From: Alphaproteobacteria bacterium
GTDB lineage: Bacteria > Pseudomonadota > Alphaproteobacteria > Sphingomonadales > Sphingomonadaceae
Direction of reading: 5' to 3'
Length of the DNA stretch: 7,167 nt
Assembly: GCA_028869975.1 (NCBI GenBank)
Contig: JAGWQR010000122.1
Span: 1 to 7,167 of the forward strand
Position 1 is the first letter of the stretch, and every line of letters begins with the position of its first letter. Made by a program: the position numbers and the translations under genes. The notes below the pieces were generated by a model. The model did no database searches. It saw only the letters and a list, made by a program, of their open reading frames with translations, and was not told the DNA's origin. Shown piece after piece: positions 1-6,979 of this stretch.

Positions 1-1420
1 GCGCATTGAGCAAGGGCCAGTCGGAAACCGCATCCGAACCATCCAGCATCGCTTCTGTCTCGCGGTTGGGGCTGGCGACCGAGCCTGAATCAAGATGATC
101 GCGGCCAATGACGACCGGTGCTTTGAGTTCTCCCGAGGCCACCATGTCGTTGAAGGCGAGGCCGAGCCGGTGCCGATCCCCCAGCCCCACCCAGCAAATC
201 CGCGCGGGCAGGCCTTGGAAATGGATGCGCTGGCGCGCCATATCGAGCCAGTTATGCAGATGCGTGTCATCGGACATCAGTTCCTTCACCTTGGCGTCGG
301 TTTTGTAGATATCCTCGGGGTCACCCGAGAGCGCCGCCCAGCGGAACGGCCCCACGCCCCGGCAGAACAGCGGGCGGATATAAGCGGGCACAAAGCCGGG
401 GAAATCGAACGCATTCGCCACCCCTTCCTCCAGCGCCATCTGCCGCAGATTATTGCCATAATCGAAGGTGGGGATGCCGCGTGCGTGGAGCGCCAGCATC
501 GCGCGGACATGCCGGGCCATTGAAGCGCGCGCCGCCTTATCGACCGCCTTGGGATCGGAAACCCGCCGCTCTTCCCATTGCGCCAACGTCCAGCCCTGCG
601 GCAGATAACCATTGACCGGATCATGCGCGCTGGTCTGATCGGTCACCATGTCGGGCCGGATGCCGCGCGCGACAATCTCTTCCGCCACATCAACGATATT
701 GCCGAGCAGCCCGACCGAGATTGGCTTGCCCCGCGCGTGCGCGGCCTCGACCATCGCCAGCGCTTCATCGAGCGTGTTCGCTTGGCGGTCGACATAACCG
801 GTTTTGAGGCGGAACTCGATCCGGCTCGGCTGGCATTCAACGGCAATGCACGAGGCCCCCGCCATCGTCGCCGCCAATGGCTGCGCGCCGCCCATACCGC
901 CAAGACCAGCGGTGAGCACCCATTTACCCTTGAGATTGCCGCCGAAATGCTGGCGGCCCGCTTCCACGAAGGTCTCGTACGTGCCCTGCACAATGCCCTG
1001 GCTGCCGATGTAGATCCATGAACCAGCCGTCATCTGGCCGTACATCATCAGGCCCTTTTTATCGAGCGCGTTGAAATGATCCCAGGTCGCCCAGTGCGGC
1101 ACGAGGTTTGAGTTGGCGATGAGTACGCGCGGCGCATCCGCATGGGTGGGGAATACCCCCACCGGCTTACCAGACTGGATGAGCAAAGTCTGGTCACTCT
1201 CCAGTCGCTTCAGCGTTTCGACAATTTTGTCATAGGCGTTCCAGTCACGCGCGGCCTTGCCGATGCCGCCATACACCACCAGCTCACCGGGGCGCTCGGC
1301 CACATCCGGATCAAGGTTGTTCATCAGCATCCGTAGCGGTGCTTCGGTGAGCCAGGATTTGGCGGACAGGGCTGTGCCGTGTGGCGCGCGGATGATGCGG
1401 GTGTTGGGGATTGTGGTCAT
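1..1420 (-). CDS. hutU: Urocanate hydratase (urocanase), 3' end beyond window
   Basis: This gene encodes urocanase, the cytoplasmic NAD+-dependent enzyme that converts urocanate to 4-imidazolone-5-propionate, step two of histidine degradation. I translated 473 codons from the ATG at 1420 down to position 2. The family is about 555 residues, so roughly 80 C-terminal residues lie outside the window. The N-terminus contains AKSWLTEAPLRMLMNNLDP (about residues 20-38). The NAD-binding glycine motif GLGGMGG lies at 172-178. FCRGVGPFRWAALSGDPEDI begins at 352. The urocanase signature FQGLPARICW lies at 401-410, and its Cys409 matches the catalytic Cys410 of the Pseudomonas putida enzyme. The segment GRDHLDSGSVASPNRETEAM follows near the end. 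The start overlaps the hutG stop as ATGA (1417-1420). GGAG at 1431-1428 lies 7 bases upstream and acts as ribosome binding site. It is the last visible gene of the hutIHGU operon. Identity is very secure. Confidence 0.98.
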   Translation of the reverse strand, partial: MTTIPNTRIIRAPHGTALSAKSWLTEAPLRMLMNNLDPDVAERPGELVVYGGIGKAARDWNAYDKIVETLKRLESDQTLLIQSGKPVGVFPTHADAPRVLIANSNLVPHWATWDHFNALDKKGLMMYGQMTAGSWIYIGSQGIVQGTYETFVEAGRQHFGGNLKGKWVLTAGLGGMGGAQPLAATMAGASCIAVECQPSRIEFRLKTGYVDRQANTLDEALAMVEAAHARGKPISVGLLGNIVDVAEEIVARGIRPDMVTDQTSAHDPVNGYLPQGWTLAQWEERRVSDPKAVDKAARASMARHVRAMLALHARGIPTFDYGNNLRQMALEEGVANAFDFPGFVPAYIRPLFCRGVGPFRWAALSGDPEDIYKTDAKVKELMSDDTHLHNWLDMARQRIHFQGLPARICWVGLGDRHRLGLAFNDMVASGELKAPVVIGRDHLDSGSVASPNRETEAMLDGSDAVSDWPLLNA

Positions 1421-2208
1421 GGTTGGTCTCCGAGCCAGTCAAGGATGGTGGTGAGCAGCGATTGCAGCGTGGCGGTGAGCGGCGCGGCGTGTATAGCATC
1501 ATAGGCCCCTAGCGGCTCCACCATATAGGCGCGCTGGGCCAGCTCCATCTGCACACAATGCACGCCACCTGCCGGGTTGGCATAGTGCCGCGTGATCCAG
1601 CCGCCTTTGAACCGACCATTGACGACATGGCTGAGGGGCGCGGCGTCGCACACCGCCGCCAGCCGCGTCTGAAGTTCGGGCGCGCAGGTCGTGCCATCAT
1701 GGGTGCCCAGATTGAGCACGGGCAGTTCACCATTGAACAGCCAGGGGACATGGCTGCGGATTGAGTGGCAATCATAGACGACAATATGGGAGTGCAAGGC
1801 GCGCAACCGCGCAATCTCCCCCGCCAACGCAGCATGATAAGGGGCGTGATAGGCGGCGATGCGGCGCGCAACCTCCGCCGCATCCGGTTCCGCGTGCGCG
1901 TGGTAGAGCGGATTACCATCAAAGTCGGTCGTCGGTACCAGCCCGGTCGTCGCCTGCCCCGGATAGAGCGACTGGCCCGATGGATCACGGTTGAGATCGA
2001 TCGCGATACGCGAAACATGCGCCGTCAACCGCGTGATGTCCATGCCTGCCGCAAAGCCATAAACCTGATCGATCCAGAAATCAGCATCGTTGATCGCGGT
2101 GGCGGGGTCAATCAGCCCGGCATGGCATTCGTCGGGCAAATCCAGCCCGCCATGCGGCATCGAGAAGATCAGCGGCGCATCACCGCACTCCAGCGTGAAC
2201 AGACTCAT
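1417..2208 (-). CDS. hutG: N-formylglutamate deformylase
   Basis: This 263-residue protein belongs to the N-formylglutamate amidohydrolase family, and its length fits the family. It hydrolyses N-formyl-L-glutamate to L-glutamate and formate, the last step of the five-step histidine pathway. Visible conserved blocks are SMPHGG (16-21), IAIDLNRDP (68-76) followed by LYPGQATTGLVP (81-92), DCHSIRSHVPWLF (146-158), LNLGTHDG (165-172), VNGRFKGGWITRHYANP (196-212) and VQMELAQRAYM (219-229). The His and Asp residues in the PHGG and DCHSIRS blocks are the likely metal and catalytic residues. This is inferred from conservation and was not tested. The start ATG (2208-2206) overlaps the hutH stop as ATGA, and a purine-rich GGGGGTG just upstream (about 2211-2217, minus strand) can serve as ribosome binding site. 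The stop overlaps the hutU start in the same way. The name hutG is also used elsewhere for arginase-like formiminoglutamase, and this sequence is clearly not of that family. Confidence 0.96.
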   Translation of the reverse strand: MSLFTLECGDAPLIFSMPHGGLDLPDECHAGLIDPATAINDADFWIDQVYGFAAGMDITRLTAHVSRIAIDLNRDPSGQSLYPGQATTGLVPTTDFDGNPLYHAHAEPDAAEVARRIAAYHAPYHAALAGEIARLRALHSHIVVYDCHSIRSHVPWLFNGELPVLNLGTHDGTTCAPELQTRLAAVCDAAPLSHVVNGRFKGGWITRHYANPAGGVHCVQMELAQRAYMVEPLGAYDAIHAAPLTATLQSLLTTILDWLGDQP

Positions 2209-3722
2209 GCCACCCCCGGCAGCGCCAGCCCGGTCGCGGCAGCGAGCGCGCCCGCCTTCACCAGCTCAAACGCGGCCGCCATATCCGGGGCCATCAACCG
2301 GTCTTCAGCGAGCGTTGGCACTTGCGCGCGCAACACTGCCTTGGCCGCCTCCAGCGCCGGACTGGTGTGCAAGGGCGCGTGGAAATCGCACGCCTGCGCC
2401 GCAGCCAGTGCCTCGATCGCAATCACCTGCATAGCATTCTCCGTCATCGGACACAGGCGGCGCGCGCCATGCGCGGCCATCGAGACATGATCCTCCTGAT
2501 TGGCGGAAGTCGGGATCGAATCGACGCTCGCCGGGTGCGCCATCTGCTTGTTTTCGGAAACCAGCGCCGCCGCCGTCACCTGCGGGATCATGAAGCCCGA
2601 ATTCAGCCCCGGCGCAGGCGTGAGGAATGCGGGCAGTCCCGAGAGCGCCGGATCAACCAGCATTGCAATCCGCCGCTCGGCGATATTGCCGATTTCGCAG
2701 ACGGCAAGCGCAATCATGTCCGCCGCAAACGCCACCGGCTCGGCATGGAAATTGCCGCCCGAAAGCGCCTCGCCAGTATCGGCAAAGATCAGCGGGTTGT
2801 CGGACACGCCGTTCGCCTCGATCAGCAGGGTCTGCGCCGCCTGGGTGAGAACATCAAGCGCCGCCCCCATCACCTGCGGCTGGCAGCGCAAACAATAGGG
2901 ATCCTGCACGCGCGGATCGTCGGCACCGCGATGCGACTCGCGGATCGCACTCCCGGCAAGCAGCGCGCGCAGCGTGTCAGCAACCACAATCTGCCCGGCA
3001 TGGCCGCGCACCGCATGAATGCGTGGATCAAAGGGTGCATCGGTGCCGCGCGCGCCATCGGTGCTCAAAGCCCCCGTTACCAGCGCGGTCTGGAACAGCG
3101 CCTGCGCCGCGAACAGCCCGGCAAGCGCGTTCGCACTTGAAAATTGCGTGCCGTTGAGCAGCGCCAGCCCTTCCTTGGGGCCGAGCTGGAGCGGCATGAG
3201 GCCCGCTTCGCTGAGCGCCTGCGCCGCACTGCGCCCGCCATGCACATCGCCCAGCCCGATCATCGCGCACGCCATATGCGCGAGCGGTGCTAGATCACCC
3301 GACGCGCCAACTGAACCCTGCGCGGGGATAAGTGGCACAATATCTGCGGCAAGCATCGCTTCGAGCAGCCGCACTGTTTCCAGCCGCACGCCCGATACAC
3401 CATGACCCAGACTGGCAAGCTTCAAGGCCATCATCAGCCTGGTGGTGGCTTTATCGAGCGGCGCACCCACGCCCGCCGCATGGCTGATGACAATTTTCTG
3501 CTGGAGCGCGGTAAGCTGATCGGCCGGAATCTGCACTTGCGCCAGCTTGCCGAAGCCGGTGTTGATGCCATAAACCGGCGCGCCTTTGGCAAGGATCGCG
3601 TCGATCACCGCCGCCGATGCCGCGATCTTCGCGTCAGCCTGGCGGTCGAGCCTGAGCGGCGCACCATCATAAACGCGCCGCCAGGTCGCCAGTGTCGCGG
3701 TGCCGGGGGTGAGAATCGTCAT
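2205..3722 (-). CDS. hutH: Histidine ammonia-lyase (histidase)
   Basis: Histidase deaminates L-histidine to trans-urocanate and ammonia, committing histidine to degradation. It is a cytoplasmic homotetramer in characterised bacteria. The 505-residue product has the usual family length. The MIO prosthetic group would form from Ala140-Ser141-Gly142 in GSVGASGDLAPLAHMA. Other active-site blocks are YGINTGFG (Tyr51), His81, LLNGTQFSSA (Asn190), VQDPYCLRCQPQVMGA (Tyr276, Arg279), SGGNFHAEPVA (Phe325) and NQEDHVSM (Glu410). The open frame continues upstream to 3983, but those 87 codons are antisense-frame readthrough inside hutI. I chose the ATG at 3722 because homology begins there, it overlaps the hutI stop as ATGA, and AAGGG (3735-3731) lies 8 bases upstream. 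The stop also overlaps hutG by ATGA. All key residues expected for a working enzyme are present. Confidence 0.98.
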   Translation of the reverse strand: MTILTPGTATLATWRRVYDGAPLRLDRQADAKIAASAAVIDAILAKGAPVYGINTGFGKLAQVQIPADQLTALQQKIVISHAAGVGAPLDKATTRLMMALKLASLGHGVSGVRLETVRLLEAMLAADIVPLIPAQGSVGASGDLAPLAHMACAMIGLGDVHGGRSAAQALSEAGLMPLQLGPKEGLALLNGTQFSSANALAGLFAAQALFQTALVTGALSTDGARGTDAPFDPRIHAVRGHAGQIVVADTLRALLAGSAIRESHRGADDPRVQDPYCLRCQPQVMGAALDVLTQAAQTLLIEANGVSDNPLIFADTGEALSGGNFHAEPVAFAADMIALAVCEIGNIAERRIAMLVDPALSGLPAFLTPAPGLNSGFMIPQVTAAALVSENKQMAHPASVDSIPTSANQEDHVSMAAHGARRLCPMTENAMQVIAIEALAAAQACDFHAPLHTSPALEAAKAVLRAQVPTLAEDRLMAPDMAAAFELVKAGALAAATGLALPGVA

Positions 3723-4906
3723 AGCATTTTCCCTTGCCAGAGTCTGATGTGCGGGCGAATACCGCCAATCTGATAGACTAGCTCTGCCGCCGAGCGCGCC
3801 GCCCACAGGCAGAGATTGGCGTGGGCACCCGGCGCAATCCGCCCCTCGTCCGCTATGCCCAGCGCGCGGGCGGCGTGGGCGGTGACACCATCCAGCGCTT
3901 CCTCCGCGCTCAGGCCAAATAGCGTCGCCGCCATGTTCATGGCCGTCAGCAGCGAAGCGATTGGCGACGTGCCGGGGTTGCAATCCGTCGCCACCGCCAT
4001 TGGCACGCCTGCCGCCCGCAGCGCTGCAACCGGCGGCTTGCGGGTTTCGCCGAGCGCATAAAAGGCACCGGGCAGCATCACCGCCACTGTGGCCGCCTGC
4101 GCCATTGCGGCCACGCCCGCCTCATCCAGCCATTCGAGATGATCCGCCGAGAGCGCCTTGTGCCGCGCCGCCAGCGCCGCGCCCCCTTGATTGGAAAGTT
4201 GCTCGGCATGGAGCTTGACCGGCAGCCCCAACGCAGCGGCGGCATCAAACAGCCGCGCAATCTGCGCGGGCGAGAATGCAATCCTTTCACAAAAGCCATC
4301 AACCGCATCGACCAGCCCTTCACCCGTCAGCGCGGGCAGCCAGTCGGCGCACAGCGTATCGATATACGCATCCTTGCTCGCAAATTCGGGCGGCAGCGCG
4401 TGCGCGCCGAGAAATGTCGTCGTCACCGATACCGGGCGCACTTCACCCAGCCGCCGTGCCACGCGCAGCATTTTGCGCTCGTTCGCCAGATCAAGCCCAT
4501 AACCCGATTTGATCTCAACCCGCATCACGCCCTCACCGATCAGTGCATCCAGGCGCGCCAGCGATTGCGCAATGAGCATATCCTCATCCGCCGCCCGCAC
4601 CGCGTGCATCGTGGCGCGGATGCCGCCCCCGGCCTGTGCAATTTCGGCATAGCTAGCCCCGGCCGCCCGCAGCGCAAATTCATTGGCGCGGTTGCCGGCA
4701 TAAACCAGATGCGTGTGGCAATCGATCAACCCGGGCGTGAGCAGACGGCCTTCGGCATCAATCATTGTCGTGTGCGTGCCGGCCCTGGCGCGCAATACCG
4801 CACCCGCACCCACAGCTTCGATCCGGCCACCATGCACCAACACCGCATCCCCCGCCGCGCCATGCAGGTGGGCATTATGGATAAGCAGGGTATCGCCGGT
4901 TTGCAT
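3719..4906 (-). CDS. hutI: Imidazolonepropionase
   Basis: This enzyme hydrolyses 4-imidazolone-5-propionate to N-formimino-L-glutamate, step three of the pathway. It is a 395-residue member of the metal-dependent amidohydrolase superfamily, of normal length. A small N-terminal beta domain ends at LTPGLIDCHTHLVYAGNR (56-73). The predicted metal ligands are His64 and His66 in that motif, His233 in KLHAEQLSNQGGA, and Asp308 in ATDCNPGTSP. Each is offset by a constant 16 residues from the ligands I recall for Bacillus subtilis HutI. FLGAHALPPEF (165-175) is also typical. The ATG at 4906 is the only possible start in this region, because a TAA stop in the same frame (4909-4907) immediately precedes it. 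No Shine-Dalgarno sequence is visible, and the leader must be very short. It is the promoter-proximal gene of hutIHGU and diverges from hutF across 30 bases. Its stop overlaps the hutH start as ATGA. Confidence 0.97.
   Translation of the reverse strand: MQTGDTLLIHNAHLHGAAGDAVLVHGGRIEAVGAGAVLRARAGTHTTMIDAEGRLLTPGLIDCHTHLVYAGNRANEFALRAAGASYAEIAQAGGGIRATMHAVRAADEDMLIAQSLARLDALIGEGVMRVEIKSGYGLDLANERKMLRVARRLGEVRPVSVTTTFLGAHALPPEFASKDAYIDTLCADWLPALTGEGLVDAVDGFCERIAFSPAQIARLFDAAAALGLPVKLHAEQLSNQGGAALAARHKALSADHLEWLDEAGVAAMAQAATVAVMLPGAFYALGETRKPPVAALRAAGVPMAVATDCNPGTSPIASLLTAMNMAATLFGLSAEEALDGVTAHAARALGIADEGRIAPGAHANLCLWAARSAAELVYQIGGIRPHIRLWQGKML
3731..3735 (-). promoter_or_regulatory. Ribosome binding site deciding the hutH start
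   Basis: AAGGG lies 8 bases upstream of the ATG at 3722 on the minus strand, inside the last codons of hutI. It supports that ATG over the much longer open frame that runs upstream to 3983. Confidence 0.7.
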
Positions 4907-4907
4907 T

Positions 4908-4927
4908 TATTATGTATAGACATTATA
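4908..4927. promoter_or_regulatory. Putative HutC operator, imperfect 20-bp palindrome
   Basis: The sequence TATTATGTATAGACATTATA is an inverted repeat in which 8 of the 10 arm positions match. Its core GTATAGAC (4914-4921) fits the GTxTAxAC pattern described for operators of the HutC subfamily of GntR regulators, and it resembles TGTATATACA-like hut operators of gammaproteobacteria. It is the only such site I noticed in the window. It lies between the divergent hutI and hutF starts and overlaps -10-like boxes for both directions, so bound HutC could block both operons. Binding is inferred, not shown. Confidence 0.8.
4922..4927 (-). promoter_or_regulatory. Putative -10 box for hutIHGU
   Basis: A perfect TATAAT reads on the minus strand at 4927-4922. 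A start 7-8 bases downstream would fall near 4915-4914, leaving a leader of only about 8-9 bases before the hutI ATG. No good -35 hexamer is seen at 16-18 bases upstream (AAGCCC at the 17-base position), so the promoter may need an activator or rely on the -10 alone. The box forms the right arm of the proposed HutC operator. Confidence 0.5.
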
Positions 4928-4936
4928 CTGTGTGTC

Positions 4937-6226
4937 ATGCAAGAGGGCTTATCATTTCATTTTGAGCGGGCACTGCTCCCGACAGGCTGGGCGTACAATG
5001 TGCGGGCGCAAGTGGCTGGAGGGTGGTTTGCCAGGGTCACAACCGAAACCCCGGCGCAGCCCGCTGATCAGCGCTTTGAACTCGCCGTGCCCGGCATGAT
5101 GAATCTGCACAGCCATGCGTTTCAATATGCCATGGCCGGTGCTGCAGAAGTGGCCGGGCCGGGTGCCGACAGTTTCTGGACTTGGCGCGAGGCGATGTAT
5201 GGCCTGGCCGCCTCGCTTGATCCCGATGCGTTTGAGGCGGTGGCGGTGCGGGCCTTCCGGGCGATGCTGGCGGCGGGCTATACGCGGGTGGGCGAGTTTC
5301 ATTATCTCCACAATGCGCCCAATGGCACCCCCTATGCTGATCCGGCGGAGATGAGTCTGCGCTTGATTGCGGCGGCGCGCACTGCCGGCATCAGCCTCAC
5401 CCTGCTGCCAGTGCTCTATCAGCGCGGCGGATTTGATGGCCGCCCGCTTGATGAACGCCAGGCGCGCTTTGCCCTCTCAGTGGATGATTATGCGGCGCTG
5501 TTTTCCCGACTCAAGGCAATGGAAGATGATGCGCTGACCGTTGGGCTGGCCGCGCACAGTCTGCGCGCCGTAGCACCCGAGGCTTTGGCAGCACTCACCA
5601 CGCTCGATACCACCAGCCCCATCCACATCCATATCGCCGAGCAACAGGCTGAGGTGGCCGATTGCGTTGCCGCCACGGGCCAGCGTCCGGTTGACTGGCT
5701 CTATGACCATTCTCCCGTGGACGCGCGCTGGTGTCTGGTTCATGCCACGCACGTCAATGATGCTGAACTGGCACGCATTGCCCAAAGCAGCGCTGTCGTT
5801 GGTCTGTGTCCGATCACCGAGGCCAATCTGGGGGACGGGATTTTCCCGGCGCGCGCGTATGTTGATGCTGGCGGGCGATTTGGCATTGGTTCCGATTCGA
5901 ATATCGAGATTGATAGCGCCGCCGAGTTGCGGCTGCTCGAATATGGCCAGCGCCTGGTGCAGCAGCAGCGCAACGTGATGTCACAAGGGCCACAGCGCAG
6001 CACCGCGAGCGATCTTTACATGCAGGTGCTTGCGGGCGGCGCGCAGGCGCTGGGGCAGGCACTGGCGGGGATCAGGGCAGGCGCGCCCGCTGATTTCGTC
6101 ACGCTGTATATGTCGGCGCTTGACGCGCCCAACGCGCTTGATAGGCTGGTCTTTGCGCCGCGTCATGGCGTGAAGATCGATACGGTCTGGACGAGGGGTG
6201 TGCAGCGTATCACCGGGGGAGAATAG
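4937..6226 (+). CDS. hutF: Formimidoylglutamate deiminase
   Basis: This 429-residue amidohydrolase converts N-formimino-L-glutamate to N-formyl-L-glutamate and ammonia, feeding HutG. Metal-site motifs are NLHSHAFQYAMAG (His58, His60), HIHIAEQQAEV (His232, Glu235), CLVHATHV (His269) and GSDSNIEID (Asp320). AAHSLRAV (His207, Arg210) carries residues associated with substrate binding and catalysis in Pseudomonas HutF. The pattern separates it from guanine deaminase and other paralogues. The open frame extends back to 4139, but that extension is antisense to hutI and resembles nothing. I start at the ATG at 4937, giving MQEGLSFHFERALLPTGWA, because the family N-terminus has the form xLxFxxALLPxGWA. 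No Shine-Dalgarno sequence precedes this ATG. A TATACT box ends 7 bases before it, so a leaderless mRNA is likely. hutC follows after 5 bases and is probably cotranscribed. Confidence 0.95.
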   Translation: MQEGLSFHFERALLPTGWAYNVRAQVAGGWFARVTTETPAQPADQRFELAVPGMMNLHSHAFQYAMAGAAEVAGPGADSFWTWREAMYGLAASLDPDAFEAVAVRAFRAMLAAGYTRVGEFHYLHNAPNGTPYADPAEMSLRLIAAARTAGISLTLLPVLYQRGGFDGRPLDERQARFALSVDDYAALFSRLKAMEDDALTVGLAAHSLRAVAPEALAALTTLDTTSPIHIHIAEQQAEVADCVAATGQRPVDWLYDHSPVDARWCLVHATHVNDAELARIAQSSAVVGLCPITEANLGDGIFPARAYVDAGGRFGIGSDSNIEIDSAAELRLLEYGQRLVQQQRNVMSQGPQRSTASDLYMQVLAGGAQALGQALAGIRAGAPADFVTLYMSALDAPNALDRLVFAPRHGVKIDTVWTRGVQRITGGE

Positions 6227-6231
6227 ATCGG

Positions 6232-6948
6232 ATGAGCAGGAGACCCGACTCGCTTCATGCGCGCATCCGCGATGATATTGGCGCGCGCATCCGCACCGGG
6301 CGCTGGAGGCCGGGACACCGCCTGCCAACGGAAGCCGAACTGATGGCCGACTATGGCTGCGCGCGGATGACGGTCAACCGCGCGCTGGCCGAGTTGGTCA
6401 ATGCCGGTCTGCTGGTGCGGCGGCGCAAGGCGGGCACCTTCGTGGCCGACCCTCCGGTGCAGAGCGCGATGCTCGAAATCAGGGACTTTGCCGCCGAAGC
6501 GCGCGCGGCGCACAAGCGCTATACATATGAGCTGCTCAGCCGCGCCGAAAAGCGGCTGGTGCCGCACGAAGCCGGCAAAATCGGCGCAACACTGGGCGAT
6601 GAAGTGGTCTCCATCCTATGTCGCCACAGCTTTGATGGGTATCCGGTGGCGCTGGAGGAACGGTTGATCCTGCTTGATGTTGTGCCGCAAGCGCGCGCCG
6701 AATCCTTCGCCATTGAGCCGCCCGGCACCTGGCTGCTCGCGCATGTTGCATGGAGCGATGCCGAACATCAGATCCGCGCCGAACCCGCATCTGCCGCCAT
6801 CGCGCGCCATCTCGCCATGCCGGCGGGCGACGCCTGCCTCGTCATGGAACGGCGCACCTGGCAGGCGGCGCGGCTCGTTACCGATGTCGTGCTCCACTTT
6901 CCGCATAATCGTTATGCCTTGCGCGGGCGCTTTGCGCCGCATGGTTGA
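6232..6948 (+). CDS. hutC: HutC, GntR-family (UTRA) histidine-utilisation repressor
   Basis: This 238-residue protein is a transcriptional repressor of the GntR superfamily, HutC subfamily. In characterised members urocanate is the inducer that releases it from hut operators. Residues about 6-74 form the winged helix-turn-helix domain: LHARIRDDIGARIRTGRWRPG, then LPTEAELMADYGCARMTVNRALAELVNAGLLVRRRKAGTFV, with the recognition helix around residues 44-54. Residues about 90-236 form the UTRA effector domain, with EERLILLDVVPQ (142-153), PGTWLLAHVAWSDAEHQIRA (164-183) and a typical NRYALRGRF tail. A GGAG motif (6218-6221) lies about 10 bases before the ATG. It is encoded directly after hutF and downstream of the putative operator at 4908-4927, so it should repress its own operon and the divergent hutIHGU operon. 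Family assignment is firm. The hut role follows from its location and the operator match. Confidence 0.95.
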   Translation: MSRRPDSLHARIRDDIGARIRTGRWRPGHRLPTEAELMADYGCARMTVNRALAELVNAGLLVRRRKAGTFVADPPVQSAMLEIRDFAAEARAAHKRYTYELLSRAEKRLVPHEAGKIGATLGDEVVSILCRHSFDGYPVALEERLILLDVVPQARAESFAIEPPGTWLLAHVAWSDAEHQIRAEPASAAIARHLAMPAGDACLVMERRTWQAARLVTDVVLHFPHNRYALRGRFAPHG

Positions 6949-6979
6949 TCGGCGGATACACGACGCCTAAGGTGCGGGG

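Larger units (their letters stand above)
4901..4929 (+). promoter_or_regulatory. Putative promoter for hutFC (TTGCAT-17-TATACT)
   Basis: A TTGCAT box (4901-4906) and a TATACT box (4924-4929) are separated by the optimal 17 bases. The -35 box matches consensus only in its TTG, whereas the -10 box is good. A transcript starting 7-8 bases after the -10 box would begin at 4936-4937, on or next to the A of the hutF ATG. The likely HutC operator fills the spacer and touches the -10 box, so repression would be by direct occlusion. The -35 box lies inside the first codons of hutI. Confidence 0.55.

Noticed and set aside
95..1021. Plus-strand open frames (95-523 and 578-1021) antisense to hutU.
   Set aside because: The minus strand translates continuously as urocanase through this region, including the catalytic cysteine block.
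1765..2490. 241-codon plus-strand open frame antisense to hutG and hutH.
   Set aside because: It spans the hutG/hutH junction on the opposite strand and has arginine-rich, motif-free content. It is a shadow frame.
2322..3140. 272-codon plus-strand open frame antisense to hutH.
   Set aside because: Its composition is Arg/His-rich, as expected from the complement of a GC-rich gene, and no motif or plausible start signal is seen. hutH on the other strand is beyond doubt.
3723..3983. Upstream extension of the hutH frame by 87 codons.
   Set aside because: It lies wholly inside hutI on the same strand in another frame. The extension is low-complexity, Arg/Gly-rich and unrelated to histidase. The ATG at 3722 has a ribosome binding site and matches the family N-terminus.
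4139..4936. Long plus-strand open frame in phase with hutF that would give a 695-residue protein.
   Set aside because: The upstream 266 codons are antisense to hutI and resemble no domain. HutF homology begins right at the ATG at 4937. High GC content produces long antisense open frames.
4937..4942. TTGCAT on the minus strand (4942-4937), considered as a -35 box for hutI.
   Set aside because: It is only 9 bases from the TATAAT at 4927-4922, too close for a normal sigma-70 promoter.
6926..6938. GGCGC-TTT-GCGCC hairpin near the end of hutC, considered as a terminator.
   Set aside because: The stem is only 5 bp, lies within the coding sequence and is not followed by a T-run.
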